Below, one piece after another: positions 48,112 to 64,000 of a stretch of 64,000 nt of DNA (its first letter is position 1; each line of letters starts with the position of its first letter). Origin of the DNA: Eutrigla gurnardus. Lineage: Eukaryota; Chordata; Actinopteri; Perciformes; Triglidae. Below the pieces are notes generated by a model. It ran no database searches, was not told the origin of the DNA, and was given only the letters and a program-made list of their open reading frames with translations. The stretch covers positions 18,103,955-18,167,954 of the forward strand of contig OY741266.1 in assembly GCA_963514095.1 (NCBI GenBank), written 5' to 3'. A program made the translations under genes and the position numbers.

Positions 48112-51100
48112 AAGTTTGAACGGCTCACGGGTCAAAGGTTGGAACGAGACAGGAGTCGCGTCCAGCCGGGCTCGTGAGCAGGTGCGCGTGGCCTAGACCG
48201 CGCCAAGGAGCGCGTTAAAGCTGCGTTTCTGCTGGCGTTGGCCACAACAACAGGCTTCTCTGTGCTGTGTCTGCGGGGCGTCGTGTTGCACGCAGCTGGT
48301 ATATGACAGCAGCTCGGCGACAGCACAGCTCAACACTGCTGCTGTCAACAGGACAAAAGGCAGGAACTCAGACACACTGAACAAGAAAAACGGCAACTAA
48401 ATATACTGGGATCGTTTTAGTATGTTAGTGATGATTGCAACAATCCGTTATTGTAATTTCCAGTGACAGATTACAAGGCATTACTTCCTTATACTATTGC
48501 ACAGACGGTGCATTTGCATAAAAAGGTGTGTCCGTCTGTCAGGAAAAGTTCTGATACGTTTTAATATGCTGCTGATCACCTGTTGCGAGGCAGATGTCGT
48601 GGCAGAGATTTGTTTTTGTGGTGTGGACACCGATCTGGAAAGTCCAAAATGTTTGTAACCAGAAGGGGTTGTACAAGAAACCAATGGTTGCCTACCCCGC
48701 GTGACTGTGAGCACACGGATTGAAGGTGATTGCATAGAATCATGTCCTGGGTTTGCCGAGACTACAGTTGATTTTCATTTCCTCGGTTCATGAAGCGTAA
48801 GCGGTTTGTTAGGCCTCCAGCTAATGCACACGCAGGGTGAGTATAGGTGGGTGAGGAATGCATTCACAACGATACTGTGGCATATTATGCAGTGTGGAAG
48901 ACGAGGACTGAGTACAGAATGTGCCCTTGGTTGTGTTTGTGTGTTTGGGAAACCGTATGTGGGATTATGTGTGTGTCACTAGTAAACAGGGGCTGATGGG
49001 CAGGTAAGGTGATACCTGTTGACCCTTGCTTTTACCCGTGGTGAATGTGTGCCACTCATCTCCCTCTCAACACACTCACACACACACTCACACATACACA
49101 CACGTGCGAGCAGCTGTGCTCAACTCATCTCACACTCAATACGTCACCATGTAGCTCTGGTGATTTAACCTAACTTCAACAAGCCTGCACCTGTGACACA
49201 AGAGAGGATTTTTTTCACAGCCTGTAACCCTGCCCCTAGGTCCCATAATGCATCACACCTGCTCCTGGAAAAAGGAAAGTCATTGCTAGAGAGTACGGCC
49301 CATAGTGACCCTGCTGTCCTGACCGTTAAATGTGAAACGTTAACAGATGGACTTGGCGTTCTAGATCATGTGTAAAAGCAAGACATCAGAAGGAGGGCAT
49401 GAATGTTATTTCTTGCCGTGTAATCTGAGCAGAGCAATAAAGCCCAAAAGAACACACTCTATGTACACATGGGACATGTTTTCATCCTTCATCTGTTGCT
49501 CAGCACACAAACATTTTCCAACTGTCTGTAAATGTTGTCACAATGTGCAGAAACCTCCGTCTGCTCCTCCATCCTCTGTCCCACCTTTTATCTTGTGTTT
49601 CTCGAGATTTCGATACTTTCTGTCTCATCCCTTCAGCAGGATTGCCTCCCGTTTCTCTCTCCCCAAACAATCTCACTTGTCTGTCTTATGAGTGTTGTTA
49701 GTCGAGGTTGGTGGCATCTCTGGAGTCACATGGCAGGCAGCTGCACTTAGAAGCAGGTCACATGGTTAGGTCGATAACCAGAAGAGGCGGCAACAGTTAC
49801 TCTTCTGTAACGTTTGCTTTCAGTACTGAGACTGATGATGTTTGCTAATTCTGTCATGTGTTAAATGCATTTAAAGTGTTTTGAGTGCTCTCTGTTGTCG
49901 GTGCGTTCAAGAAACTCCTGTTATCATTATTATTATTACCGAACAGTAAACTCTATAATACATAAAAAGGTGAATTTCACATATTGTTTGCAGCAGGGTC
50001 TTTGCAAATCACTGAACCCCACCGTCTCCTTTTTCTCTGATTACAGATATTTGCCCTGGTGGTGTTTGCTTCCATCACGACAGAGGGATACATCAACTCT
50101 GCCCACAGTGCCGAGGTAAAGTGCATCTTCAACCAGAACGACTCGGCATGTCATTACGCCATTGGCATCGGGGTGATTGCCTTCCTGGCGTGTGTGGCCT
50201 TCCTGGTGTTGGACGCGTACTTGCCTTTTATGAGCAACGCACGGGAAAGGAAGTACGCTGTCATGGCAGACCTGGGATTCTCAGGTGAGCAGGACTGTTA
50301 AAGTGATGTCTTTGTTTTAAAGAGATTTAAAGCTGCACTAATCCATCATTCTGCATCAACAGTGGATCAAATGACGTTTTGCAATGTGAAAGCTGTTGTT
50401 CATAGCGATGGACCCACAGAGGATTATCACTCTACTCCCGCTCCCCTCTGTGTTTTACCTTCTTGCAGCTTATAGTTCTGGTTTTTAGGCCCACAACTTG
50501 ACTTTTTTTTGGTTCACTCTCACCTCTCATCAACTTCCTTTTCAGTGAAAAAAAGCTCGGCTGTACACTTCCTGCTCAGCATCAGACACCTCCCAGACAC
50601 AGTTAGCAACCAGCTGCTGTACATAGTGAAGCATTTAGTTGCTTAAGAGCCAGATATTGCCGTCTGGAGTTGATGGAGACCAAAAACGGAGCTAAGAGAG
50701 AGAGAATATTTGACATAGCCGACTCCAAGTGAATGCTAATATTGCTCCGTAACGACTTGGTGATAATACACTAGTGTTGTATTTAAACAGCAGTAGATAT
50801 GGTTATTGGTGTCATCTGCTATAGACTGCTGCCTGTTTCCCTGACATAGCATGTATATTCATCGTTGCACACGATAGCCACATCAGCTGTACACGGCACG
50901 GTTCACAGTGAGCCATTCTTCCAGGAAAACAAAGAAGTGGTAGTTTTAAAATCAGCTTGCGGTCATTTCAGCAGATGGCAACAGGAGAGCCCTTTGTGTT
51001 TTTTCGACATTGTGTTTTTCCACAGGAATGTACTTTTTCTTATCAGGGTTTCTGGCTGAGCACTTTTGATATCTTTTCATGCAGTGAGGAAAAGCGATCA

Positions 51101-52319
51101 TTTATACCTGTCTGTGTTTGTGCATCTGTGTCTCTCTATGTTTTACAGGGGCGTGGTGCTTCCTTTGGTTCGTGTGTTTCTGCCTGTTGGCCAGTCAGTG
51201 GGCTAAAACTCATGATGTTACTGGTGTCCCAGAGGACGCTGCGCGTGCCACAGTGGCCTTCTCATTCTTCTCTATCGCCACATGGGTGAGCAGCACTACT
51301 GTTGTCTTCTTTTCATAAAATAAATAGCTCACATTTTTATTTTCATCTAATTCTCTGCGAGAAAGCCAATAAGCATATTTCCCAAAATGTCAAACTATTG
51401 CTTCAAAGCAGTCTCTGGCTTCAGTTCATGCCAGTATGGTATATAATGAATTATTGTAAAGTATTTACCATCAGACTTTTGTGTAATAACACATGAAAGT
51501 GCATATTGTTTGTAAGTCCCCCACGTTGGTGCTTTCAAGTACTGGTGGGAACCTCTGAAATTTGACGACTCGGGAGTCAGATGCTGAGCACCAAAACTTT
51601 TATTTCTAGAAAGGATAATGAAGTTAATAATAAGTCTTATTTAACCATAATTTACAATAATAGCTGAGAGTAAGCACCAAACATTTGCTTATTGTTTGTC
51701 TTCATTGTAATTGCAATGGTGTTTAGCTGGCTATCAAATCGCGTGTTGGATCTTCTTACCATCATTTGAAGTAAAAAAAAAAACCTGCATTTCACTGCAT
51801 GACCACACACATGCAGCACTAATGTAAGCATTGACAGACTATATTATCGTGATGGATTATTTTGCCTTTTAATTTGTACACTGACATGAAGTGAAACCCG
51901 CTCAGTTAGAAGTTGAGGGAAAAATGCAGTCAGTGAAAAATTCAACGTAAGGTTTGAAACATCCCCAGGAATAATGCAACATAAAAAAGTGCCTTGTTGA
52001 AATACTCTACGTTTTAAAGTAACTCTAATAACCACAACATTTTTATTTAACGTTGCAGGGAATCCTGACCTACTTTGCACTGGGCCGTTTCCGGCGCGGT
52101 GTGAATGAAGTCACCATCCCAACCTACACAGAGCCCCCACAAGATCACCTCACCCCTTACCCTCCGACCTACGCCCCTACCTCCTACAACCCCACTACCT
52201 ACACTCCTACCACTTACAGCGTCTACCCCAGCAGTGTGCCCGACGTGCACCAGCAGCCTCCCTTCACCCCAAACACCCAACTGCAAGGAGAGACTGGCTA
52301 CCAGCCGCCCAGCTACTGA
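47894..52319 (+). CDS. syngr2: Synaptogyrin-2 (cellugyrin)
   Basis: Synaptogyrin-2 is a four-pass MARVEL-domain protein of small transport vesicles outside neurons, including GLUT4-type vesicles. Four exons keep frame and give 248 aa: 47894-48004, 50047-50284, 51149-51285, 52059-52319. The N-terminus (GGASAYGASLAGGGFDFYKF, then VRQPQTIVRVLSW) is typical of synaptogyrins. Four hydrophobic segments lie near residues 30-50, 70-92, 105-125 and 145-167. The cytoplasmic tail is a Tyr/Pro/Thr-rich repeat (TYTPTTYSVYP) ending in GYQPPSY. The first exon ends four bases into 48001 at a standard donor and is followed closely by a long TG tract. The first intron is about 2 kb and the third 0.8 kb; neither shows another gene. 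Confidence 0.97.
48015..48110. repeat. (TG)n microsatellite in syngr2 intron 1
   Basis: 96-bp TG tract starting ten bases after the exon 1 donor. Confidence 0.97.
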
Positions 52320-54604
52320 GAGGCCACGTGGAGGAGGTGGTGCTCCAGATCATCTGTTGGTCCACTGATTGTAGTTGCACTGCACAGACCCAGAGCTATA
52401 TCATATTGATGTAGCTTCACGCTTGATTTAACACGCTTTTCCAGAGCGCTGTCCGATTTGAGTGCCTGAGCAGTGCAACTACAATTTAGAGATGAGGGAC
52501 GCCGGTGTTTACGTCGAGCGGTCGGATATTAAGACATCAGGCTGACTGTTGAGATTAGCACTGATGATTGGCTAATCTGACTGTAGACCTGTATGCGAAG
52601 ATGCAACTTTTTTACCTCAAAAGGGCCGATCCTGGAGGGGAGAGGTACTAAGGAGGTTAAAGGTCACGTAATGGGATGTGGTGAAGAAAAGCTTTTTTGA
52701 GGGCTCCAATCAGAATGGAAGAACACACACCTCTTCCTAACGTGACACGATGCAGACGAGCAAACCTCAGATTGATTGTTTTTCCCAATGCCCTGGCTCT
52801 ATTTATGCTTCACGTTTCGCTATTTTTTTTTTCATTCCCGTTTGCTGGCTTGCTGTTCGTCAGGAAGAGGTGTTAATATGTTCCTCTTTACGCTCTGGCG
52901 GAACCTAAGAATGAGCGTTTGTACGTAGAAGTCACTGTTCAAAGCTGGTATTTTAATGGTTGTATGTGCCTGATTTTCTTCTTATTTGGGGTTTCCCTTC
53001 AGTGCATTTATCTGGAGGAACAGTTTAGGATTTATCAAATTAAACTAATGATTTTGTGGGAGTAGAGCACAGTGGGAAAGGACCACTATTAAGCCAAATA
53101 TCCCCCTGTGATTGATTTGTTTTGGAGAACATAAGTTAACCCCTGAAAGAAAGTTTTGCAGTCTTTGTGCTACAGTAAAGTGCCTGCTGTGTTTGCCATC
53201 TCAACTAGCCATGTTTTTAATACTCTATTGTTGATGGTGACATGAGAAACCATAGGAAAAAAACAAATTCTTCAATTCGATGATGGATGTAAAATCGTGT
53301 TTGTAGTAGTTACATGTGCCAATCTGTAGGTGTTTGGTTGATTTCCATAGTCGCTGTTGCCCTTTAGACTTGTGGCTAATATTCAGGTAGACAGGAGGAA
53401 GGGGGTGTAGATAATTGCACTTATTGAACAGGTTTATCCACCGAACACGTCCTCATACCGAAGAGTAACTTATTAACTGCCAGAAGCGCTGCTCCCTCTT
53501 CAGCCTGCCAACACGGCGGCCACACACTTCCTCCAAGGTCTTTGCAGCGTTTACTTAGATGTTAATCTCTCGTTTACGGGCTCCTTAATCTCAACATTTG
53601 AAGGCAGGCTGCAGCAGGTGTGCCTTCACCGATGACAGATTAACACCTCAGCCTGCAACAGTGAGACTCAAACGCCTGTCATAGACGGACCTTGGCTGTG
53701 TTGTCTGGATCCAGTCTGGCTGTTGTGGTTTAGCTAAAAGGATGCTCAAACAATGGCCTGAGGTGAGATTTTGGTGTTGGTATTTACAGCACACATTTTG
53801 AAGTAAACGGACTTTCGATCTGCGAGTGACATACCAGAACCTGAATGTGGTTCTGTTGATTAAAAATAACGCTATTGTGGTACCACAATGAAGACATTTG
53901 TACAAGTGGAAAGACATTGATTATACATAGAAAACATGTATTACTTACTGAATTCAAATATATGAAAAAAAATTATTTTTGGCCAGGATTAAATATTGAA
54001 GTTCAGCTGTGTGCAGCTGCCATAGTGATAGGGTCATAGGGTTTTTTTACTACCTAATATAGTATTGTAATGGTAACAAGTCAATATAATTAATAATTTC
54101 TAGTCCATGTCACATCTTTGCAAAGTTACTTAATCAATAATTTGTCTTTTTTGATTTGTGATGCCTACAATTGTTTTATAAAAACCTTTGTTTTCCTATT
54201 CTCCTATTTTTTTTTTTAATGTGAAGCTGTCATGTGCCCTTTTGCTTTCATCTTATTCTCATGATTTCATGTCATGTCAAAATAAAATAATTCCCACGTC
54301 TCATTATATTCAGCAGTGTTGCGTTTGTGCAGTAATACAGGTTGCATACAGTTGGGAGGATGTACTTTCCCATTCCAACGTGCCAGCTCACTGCACAGCC
54401 TTGGAGCCTGCCAGGATTTAAACAGTTTATTTTAGTCCTCTGTAGCATGCGAGGGCATTGGGTTACATATCACACACACACTTAAGTGTTTATAAGTTAA
54501 AAACATATACTGTTAGTCTTAAAATGGAGGGGTTAATCACACAACTGTATGAAATTGTACCTTTTGAATTTAAATGTTCTCAATAGTACTCCTGACCTTC
54601 CATA
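52320..54604. other. syngr2 3' UTR and spacer
   Basis: About 2 kb after the syngr2 stop without a coding gene, with an AATAAA at 54281-54286. Most of it is probably a long 3' UTR. The Tc1 element follows. Confidence 0.55.
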
Positions 54605-55699
54605 CACTGCTCAAAAAAATATAGGGAACACTAAAACAACATAATGTAACAAGTTAATCATATTTCTGAGATATCAGCCTGTCCAATTAGGAAGCAGCAC
54701 TGATCGGGAATCAATTTCACCTGCTGTTGTGTAAATGGAACAGACCACAGGTGGAGAGGAGTGGCAATTAGCAAGACATCCCTATAAAGGAATGGTTCTG
54801 CAGGTGGTGACTACAGACCATTCCTCCGTTCTCGGCCTTTCTGGCAGATTTTTTTTCTTTTTTGAATTTTGGCAGCGTTTGCATCACTAAAGGTAGCATG
54901 AGGTGGTTTCTCCAACCCATAGAAGTTGCCCAGTTAGTGCAACTCATCCAGGATGGCACATCAATGCACACTGTGGCAAGGAGGTTTGCTGTGTCCCCCA
55001 GCACAGTGTCAAGAGCATGGAGGAGATTCCAGGAGACGTGGAGGGGGCCGAAGGACAAGAACCCAACAGCAGGACCGATATCTGCTCCTTTGTGCACGGA
55101 GGAACAGGAGGAGCACTGCCAGAGCCCTACAAAATGACCTCCAGCAGGCCACTGATGTTCAACTTTCAACTCAAACTGTCCAAAATCGACTCCATGAGGG
55201 TGGTTTGAGGGCCCGACGTCCACAAATAGGGCCTGTGCTTACAACCCCCAGACCTGAATCCTATTGAGCACATCTGGGACATCGTGTCTCGTTCCATCCA
55301 CCACATCATGTTGCACCACAGGCAGTGCTCTGGTCCAGGTCTGGGAGGAGATCCCTCAGGAGACCATCCGTCGTCTCATCAGGAGCAGGCCCAGGCGTTG
55401 TAGTGAGTGCATACAGGCAGGTGGAGGACACACGCACTACTGAGGACCATTTTTGACATGTCTTGAAAAATCTCCACAAAAGTTGGATCAGCCTGCGACC
55501 TGATTTTCCACTTTGACTTTTGGTATGATTCTGAATCGAGACCTCCATAAGATGAGGATTTTGATTTCATTAATCATCCGTATGTTTTGTTGTCAACGCA
55601 TTGCACTTTGTAATGAATAAAGATTTCCAACTGGAATATGTTATTCACTGAGAACTAGCATGTGGTGTTTAGGTGTTCCCTTTATTTTTTTGAGCAGTT
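54605..55699 (+). mobile_element. Tc1-like DNA transposon, internally deleted
   Basis: Terminal inverted repeats of at least 25 bp (left CACTGCTCAAAAAAATA at 54605, complementary right end at 55699) are flanked by TA target duplications at 54603-54604 and 55700-55701. The plus strand encodes a broken transposase. The helix-turn-helix part is readable (VAQLVQLIQDGTSMHTVARR, around 54925-55020), and the C-terminal part (PDLNPIEHIWD) resumes near 55250. The DDE core between them is missing: the two parts are joined near 55243-55250, and frameshifts are present too. At 1,095 bp it is about 0.5 kb short of a full member. It cannot move on its own. It lies between the convergent syngr2 and tk1 genes. 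Confidence 0.9.
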
Positions 55700-55701
55700 T
55701 A

Positions 55702-56179
55702 TGAACCACGAGTTAAACTGTCCATAAAAAGGGATCCTTAATGCATGTTGGCAAAAAAACAAAAAAAAAATGCATAAAAAAATAATTTAAACTCTAAAAA
55801 TGTACATTTGACAGCATGACACTGCAGTTAAATATGTCAAAATACCCCAAACAACTACAGTGTTGTGAAACCTACGATAGTGAGTATTAGTTTACTCCGT
55901 TTCAGGGTTGTTATGAAAGGAATCGTCCTATCAAGTAAAAACACACCATAAGACCAAATACTATACAAACAAAGGAATGAGTTAGGCTGATCAAACCAAA
56001 TTCTTCACCAGAATCATCAAGGTACCTAAAATACCAGGACATGCCCATCCAAAAACATGCATAAGTTAATGTCGCATAAAAGAAACCATTTTCCTAACGA
56101 TGCTTGCTCACGCAAAAAGCATTTGACTCATGAATCTATACTCTCGGCTTAAATATTGCCATAGGTCTTATTTTGATAT
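55702..56179. other. Downstream flank of tk1
   Basis: AT-rich sequence that should include the tk1 3' UTR (minus strand). I found no clear AATAAA on that strand and no other gene. Confidence 0.4.
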
Positions 56180-58787
56180 TCAGAGCTGGAGAGAGGAGAA
56201 AAGTTTCCTGGGAACTGCAGAGTCTATGAGTTTTCCTGCGAGGCCATGTTGTGGAGTTTCCTTCCTGAAGGGAGCACTGTTCTCTTTGTCCACCACCAGA
56301 ACGCCACTGTGACACTTTCTACACACCGCCTGATACTTGTCAGCTCCACCAATCACTTCCACCTGTGGTAGAAAAAAAAATAGTTGACCGGTTGTAAGAA
56401 CTGGACTTGTTTCTCAAAACAAGAAGTCAAAAATGTGAAGCACTTTGGATATTGAGGTAAATAAATATGAAAAACCAATAATATGGTTATTTGTGAAACA
56501 GAAAAATGTTCTGAAGCACTTTATAGCTTATTCAGGACTTCTTAGGTTTGCCTCCTCACCTCCTTCTCTGCTCCTATCCTCTTGGTGTAGGCAGCTTCTT
56601 TGTAGCACTGCATGCACACGGCATGGAGCTTCACTACGCTCTCCGCTAGAGGGACGAGGTTCAGGATGTTTCCAAACGGCTACAGGAATGCACAGAACAG
56701 AAAAGCAGTCAGTACCACTGAATGGATGGAGGTGTAATTACATTACCATGACAGAACAGATCCACTATAGTGAGGAATAATGGTCACATTGAGTTCTGTT
56801 ATACTGCTGCTCATGCAGATTGCTCCCAGTCCTTCCTTAAAAATATGCGTCTTGTCTTAAGACATCAGATTGCATCTACACCCACAGAGATGCTCTATCT
56901 GCCCATATAGCATCCACAGTGTCCGTTTGTCAGTATGAACTATGAATGTTTACCAGCGTCACAAAGGCACGTGGAGACAAACAAATACATACCTTTCTCT
57001 GGAAAGTTCCATCCAAAGCAGCAACAATGACGGTCTTTCCTAAATTGGCCATCTCTTCACAAAACGGCACTGTGTCTGGAAACTACATTAACACAAAAGT
57101 GCAGATTTAGCTAGTGAGAAATGTGTCCCGAGTAAAACATCTCAATCATGGTAAACTGCAACTACTTTAGGGCAAAGAGGAAAACGGTATATTTACTTAC
57201 AAACTGTCCTTCATCGATTCCAATGACGCAGGCTCGCATTGCAAGAGGCCGCATATCTTCCAGGCAACTAGCTGGTACGGCTTCCATTGTGGACCTAAAA
57301 ATAAAAGGTGGGCAGGACAGAGGGAAAGGATATTCGATTTTTTGTGAGGATTAATATGCATCTGGAAAATTTGCTAAATTACCTCCTGCTTTATTCAGAG
57401 GTCCAACAAAAATAATCAACAGGAAAATCAACATCTACCGATCTCACCAGTCACCACTAGAGGTCCTCTTTTGCTCTGGGATCATTATGATTGAAAAGAC
57501 ATACCCATTTTCAAAAGCAACTAATGAGGATGCAGGCGTCAACACTACCCTGATCTTTTTCTTTTTAAACTACAAATCAAGTGACTGTCAATGGGATTCC
57601 ATCAACCAGACAGCAATCCCACATGGCATCTACATTGTAACTGCAGATACAGACACCTCCATCAAGTGGTGTGACACCAACAATCTTTAAACGTCAACAA
57701 GACAGTACTGTGGCCATGACAAATTTCAATACAGTAAAGTTGACTCTCTAATGCAAGTCCTGATGTTGTTCAATTCAAATTAGTGTAATAAGTGCATTAT
57801 TTTAGACAAAAGGATAAACGCTGCACTTGTATACCATACAGCAAATCCTCCATCTCATTTATTATTGATGGGAAATCACATTATTACAACAAATTAAAAC
57901 AATGTGCAAGGATATTTCTGGATATTTCTGTAAATGTGAACAAGTTGGCCGAATAACTGTAAGGTAAATGAAATCCGTGGACTCACTTGTCATGCGTGGC
58001 CATGCCCGTTTCTGAGTAGCGTGTGTCTTTGGCATATTTGATCACCAAGCAGTTGTACTGGGCTATCTGGAACCGCCGCACTCTTCGCATCAGTTCAGTG
58101 CTGCAAATTAAATGACAGTCATTTAATTAAGAGTGAAAACCCACCTGTGCATTTTGTAAATGAACACACAGTTAGCTACGTGGCAGTGCCTCCCATTTCA
58201 AACGACTTGCTGTTACACTAAGCATGAAGTAATATTGTTTAGTATAATGTGCAACACCAGGGATAAACTGGTTATGAAATATGTTCGTATACAAAGCATA
58301 ACATCACTGTATAACAACTGTGCACGTTACAACCTATGATTAGCATTATATACGTTATGTCAGCTTAGTCTATAGATGGGCGGTGGTAAACAATGGAGGA
58401 TATTTGGCGGGATGTTGAATTCTGGGCGGAATGTTGTTTTAACATTACTGTAAACGGTGAATATGAATAACTAGCTAGCTAGACCTGCATAGAAACTTGA
58501 TTTTCTGTAATGTTCGTGTGGTAATATCTCACCTTTTGCCTGAAAACATCGGTCCAAAGATGACCTGCCAACAAGAGGGCTCGTTAGTCAAACAGAGGAT
58601 GTAGTAAAACATGGAGCTGATAGTCAAAGCATTACTTTAAATAGACACCTAACGCTAACCTAAATACCCTTTAGGGTTTTTGTTGTTGTTGTATAATTCG
58701 TAACACGTATCTAATACGAACCTGAATTTGTCCTCGAGCCTTCCTCGGTGAATTTGGCAGAACTCGTGGGAAATCTACACAATCCAT
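56180..58787 (-). CDS. tk1: Thymidine kinase 1, cytosolic
   Basis: TK1 phosphorylates thymidine to dTMP in the nucleotide salvage pathway of dividing cells. Seven exons keep frame and give 232 aa, the usual TK1 length: 58722-58787, 58533-58564, 57987-58100, 57201-57294, 56993-57082, 56560-56679, 56180-56362. The P-loop is GPMFSGKST (residues 26-34), and the catalytic acid is E99 in IDEGQF. Zinc-binding cysteine pairs are C154/C157 (CMQC) and C186/C189 (CRKC). A KEN degradation box lies at 198-200 near the C-terminus, as in mammals, where it drives removal of TK1 at mitotic exit through APC/C. The start ATG matches the family length. The gene is head-to-head with afmid, 721 bp between start codons. 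Confidence 0.97.
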
Positions 58788-59508
58788 TCTGACTTCAAGA
58801 CGCTATAAATGTTAAGCAATAAACCGATGAATAATAAGAAATATTTATAGTCCTGGATGAAAGTTTCCGTCCCGCATTAAAACGTTGAATATGGCGCGCG
58901 GGTGGCTATGGGCTGCTTTATCCAAACTCCAACCAATGGGCGTAGAGTCACGTGATTCTTTGAACCAACCAGATGTCACGGAGAGTCAACGTCGGAGAGC
59001 GCCGGCGCCACTGCTAAACCAATCAGAGGAGGCCTCGCATTAAAGGGCGCGTCTGTCCGTCAAAGTGTTTATTTATGGTCACATACCGGTGTGTCAAAGA
59101 AGGCAATAGGACAATAAGAATCAGAGTCAGAGAATGGTGATAAGATCTCACTGAGACAATATTATTGAAATGTTTTACAGTTGAATCAAGTTTGGAATTG
59201 TTAAGGGAGTAGAAACAAACTGACACACAGACAGTTGACACTAATCAAGTCATAAGGAAACACTCATTTATTGTCATTTACAAAACGTGCAAAGCCTGTA
59301 TTTCTGACAGAACAGCTCTGAAAGCAAACCTCTCCCATTTGGAATTGTTTAAACAATCCTTTACCGGATTGGTTACTGACTGGTTAACAAACATGTTGTC
59401 ATATGGGTGGTCAGTCAGAGCAAACACGTATATGTTCTTAGTCTAAAGTCCAGATTCATTTGCCAGCGGACTTTCAGGGAGTTTAACTTCCATCCAAAGG
59501 ATAACATT
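58788..59508. promoter_or_regulatory. Divergent tk1/afmid promoter region
   Basis: The 721-bp spacer between the start codons has two CCAAT motifs (58933-58937 and 59019-59023). It also has GC-rich E2F-like strings (GGCGCGCG near 58893, and the palindrome GCGCCGGCGC at 58999-59008). This fits the known CCAAT/E2F control of TK1 in cycling cells. Its role for afmid is inferred. Confidence 0.5.
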
Positions 59509-63381
<3,873 letters not shown>

Positions 63382-64000
63382 GGCAGTGGTCTTTGATCAA
63401 CATACCACTGTATCAACATACACCTCCGAAGAGTTATTGTGCACATACACTGATAATATATGCATTATTTCAGGTTACATGTACAATGGGTAAGTGTACA
63501 ATGTATATCATTTTGCTTGTCAACAATGAGATGGCATGGATTGTTTTTGACTGTCTAGATTAGCCTGTCATTAGTTATACATATTTGTTCACTGTAGATA
63601 CTGTCAGAAAAACACGAAAACTTGTGTGCCTAAAACATAGTCACTTCAACGATGGTGATTGTAGCAAATTATATTGCAGTAAAACCTGCTCATGCTCAGT
63701 TATGAACAGATTAGTTTATAATGTTATCATCAGGAAGTGCTACTCCACCCGCACATTAAAAGCGGCAGAGTCCAATGTTAGTTTAGTCCTATTTCCAGTG
63801 TTTTGTTAAAAAGCTGCTTGTTTTGTGGTTGTTTTTTTCATGTGTAGGGGTCATGGGTAGAACAGGAATGTAGGAGCTCATGTCAAGAGTACTGATATAT
63901 CATACAAAGTCAATGTAGATCTTTATTGTAGTCTACACAATGCTTATATCTCACCCAGGGAACTTTAATGAACACTATATATATTTGCAGTGGTTATTTG
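63382..64000. other. afmid 3' UTR and right flank
   Basis: AT-rich, with no gene recognised. In human BIRC5 follows AFMID; no BIR-domain coding sequence is seen before the window ends. Confidence 0.5.

Overview
The window looks like nuclear DNA from a ray-finned (teleost) fish. Genes have many small exons with GT-AG introns, long CA/TG microsatellites are everywhere, a Tc1-type fish transposon is present, and the proteins match vertebrate families. The species cannot be named from the sequence. Nine protein-coding genes were traced exon by exon on codon phase. Orthology and synteny comparisons rest on recalled human proteins and gene order, not on a search.

Layout: (1) 472-12295, minus: aspscr1 (TUG/UBXN9). 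(2) 14493-19350, plus: notum, head-to-head with aspscr1. (3) 20837-28558, minus: tmc6, convergent with notum. (4) 32683-38896, plus: tmc8, head-to-head with tmc6. (5) 39367-43009 and 43514-47518, plus: two tandem genes for four-Ig-domain, single-pass membrane receptors. (6) 47894-52319, plus: syngr2. (7) 54605-55699: an internally deleted Tc1-like transposon. (8) 56180-58787, minus: tk1. (9) 59509-63381, plus: afmid, head-to-head with tk1. No tRNA, rRNA or CRISPR array was seen.

The order tmc6-tmc8-[Ig genes]-syngr2-tk1-afmid matches human 17q25 (TMC6-TMC8-C17orf99-SYNGR2-TK1-AFMID). The notum-aspscr1 pair is also a 17q25 pair but lies megabases away in human, so the two blocks are fused here. 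The genes are not one pathway: Wnt deacylation (notum), GLUT4-vesicle tethering (aspscr1), TMC membrane proteins (tmc6/tmc8), vesicle MARVEL protein (syngr2), nucleotide salvage (tk1) and tryptophan catabolism (afmid).

The most interesting result is that the two Ig receptor genes sit exactly where mammals carry C17orf99 (interleukin-40), a cytokine described as mammal-restricted. Their first and third Ig domains lack the usual core tryptophan and resemble the two domains of IL-40. This suggests that IL-40 is a shortened, secreted descendant of a multi-Ig membrane receptor that fish keep, in duplicate. Other points of interest are TG/CA repeats pressed against splice sites of several genes, a stem-loop and strong uORF in the notum leader, a changed TMC signature in tmc8, and an altered residue at the TUG cleavage site.
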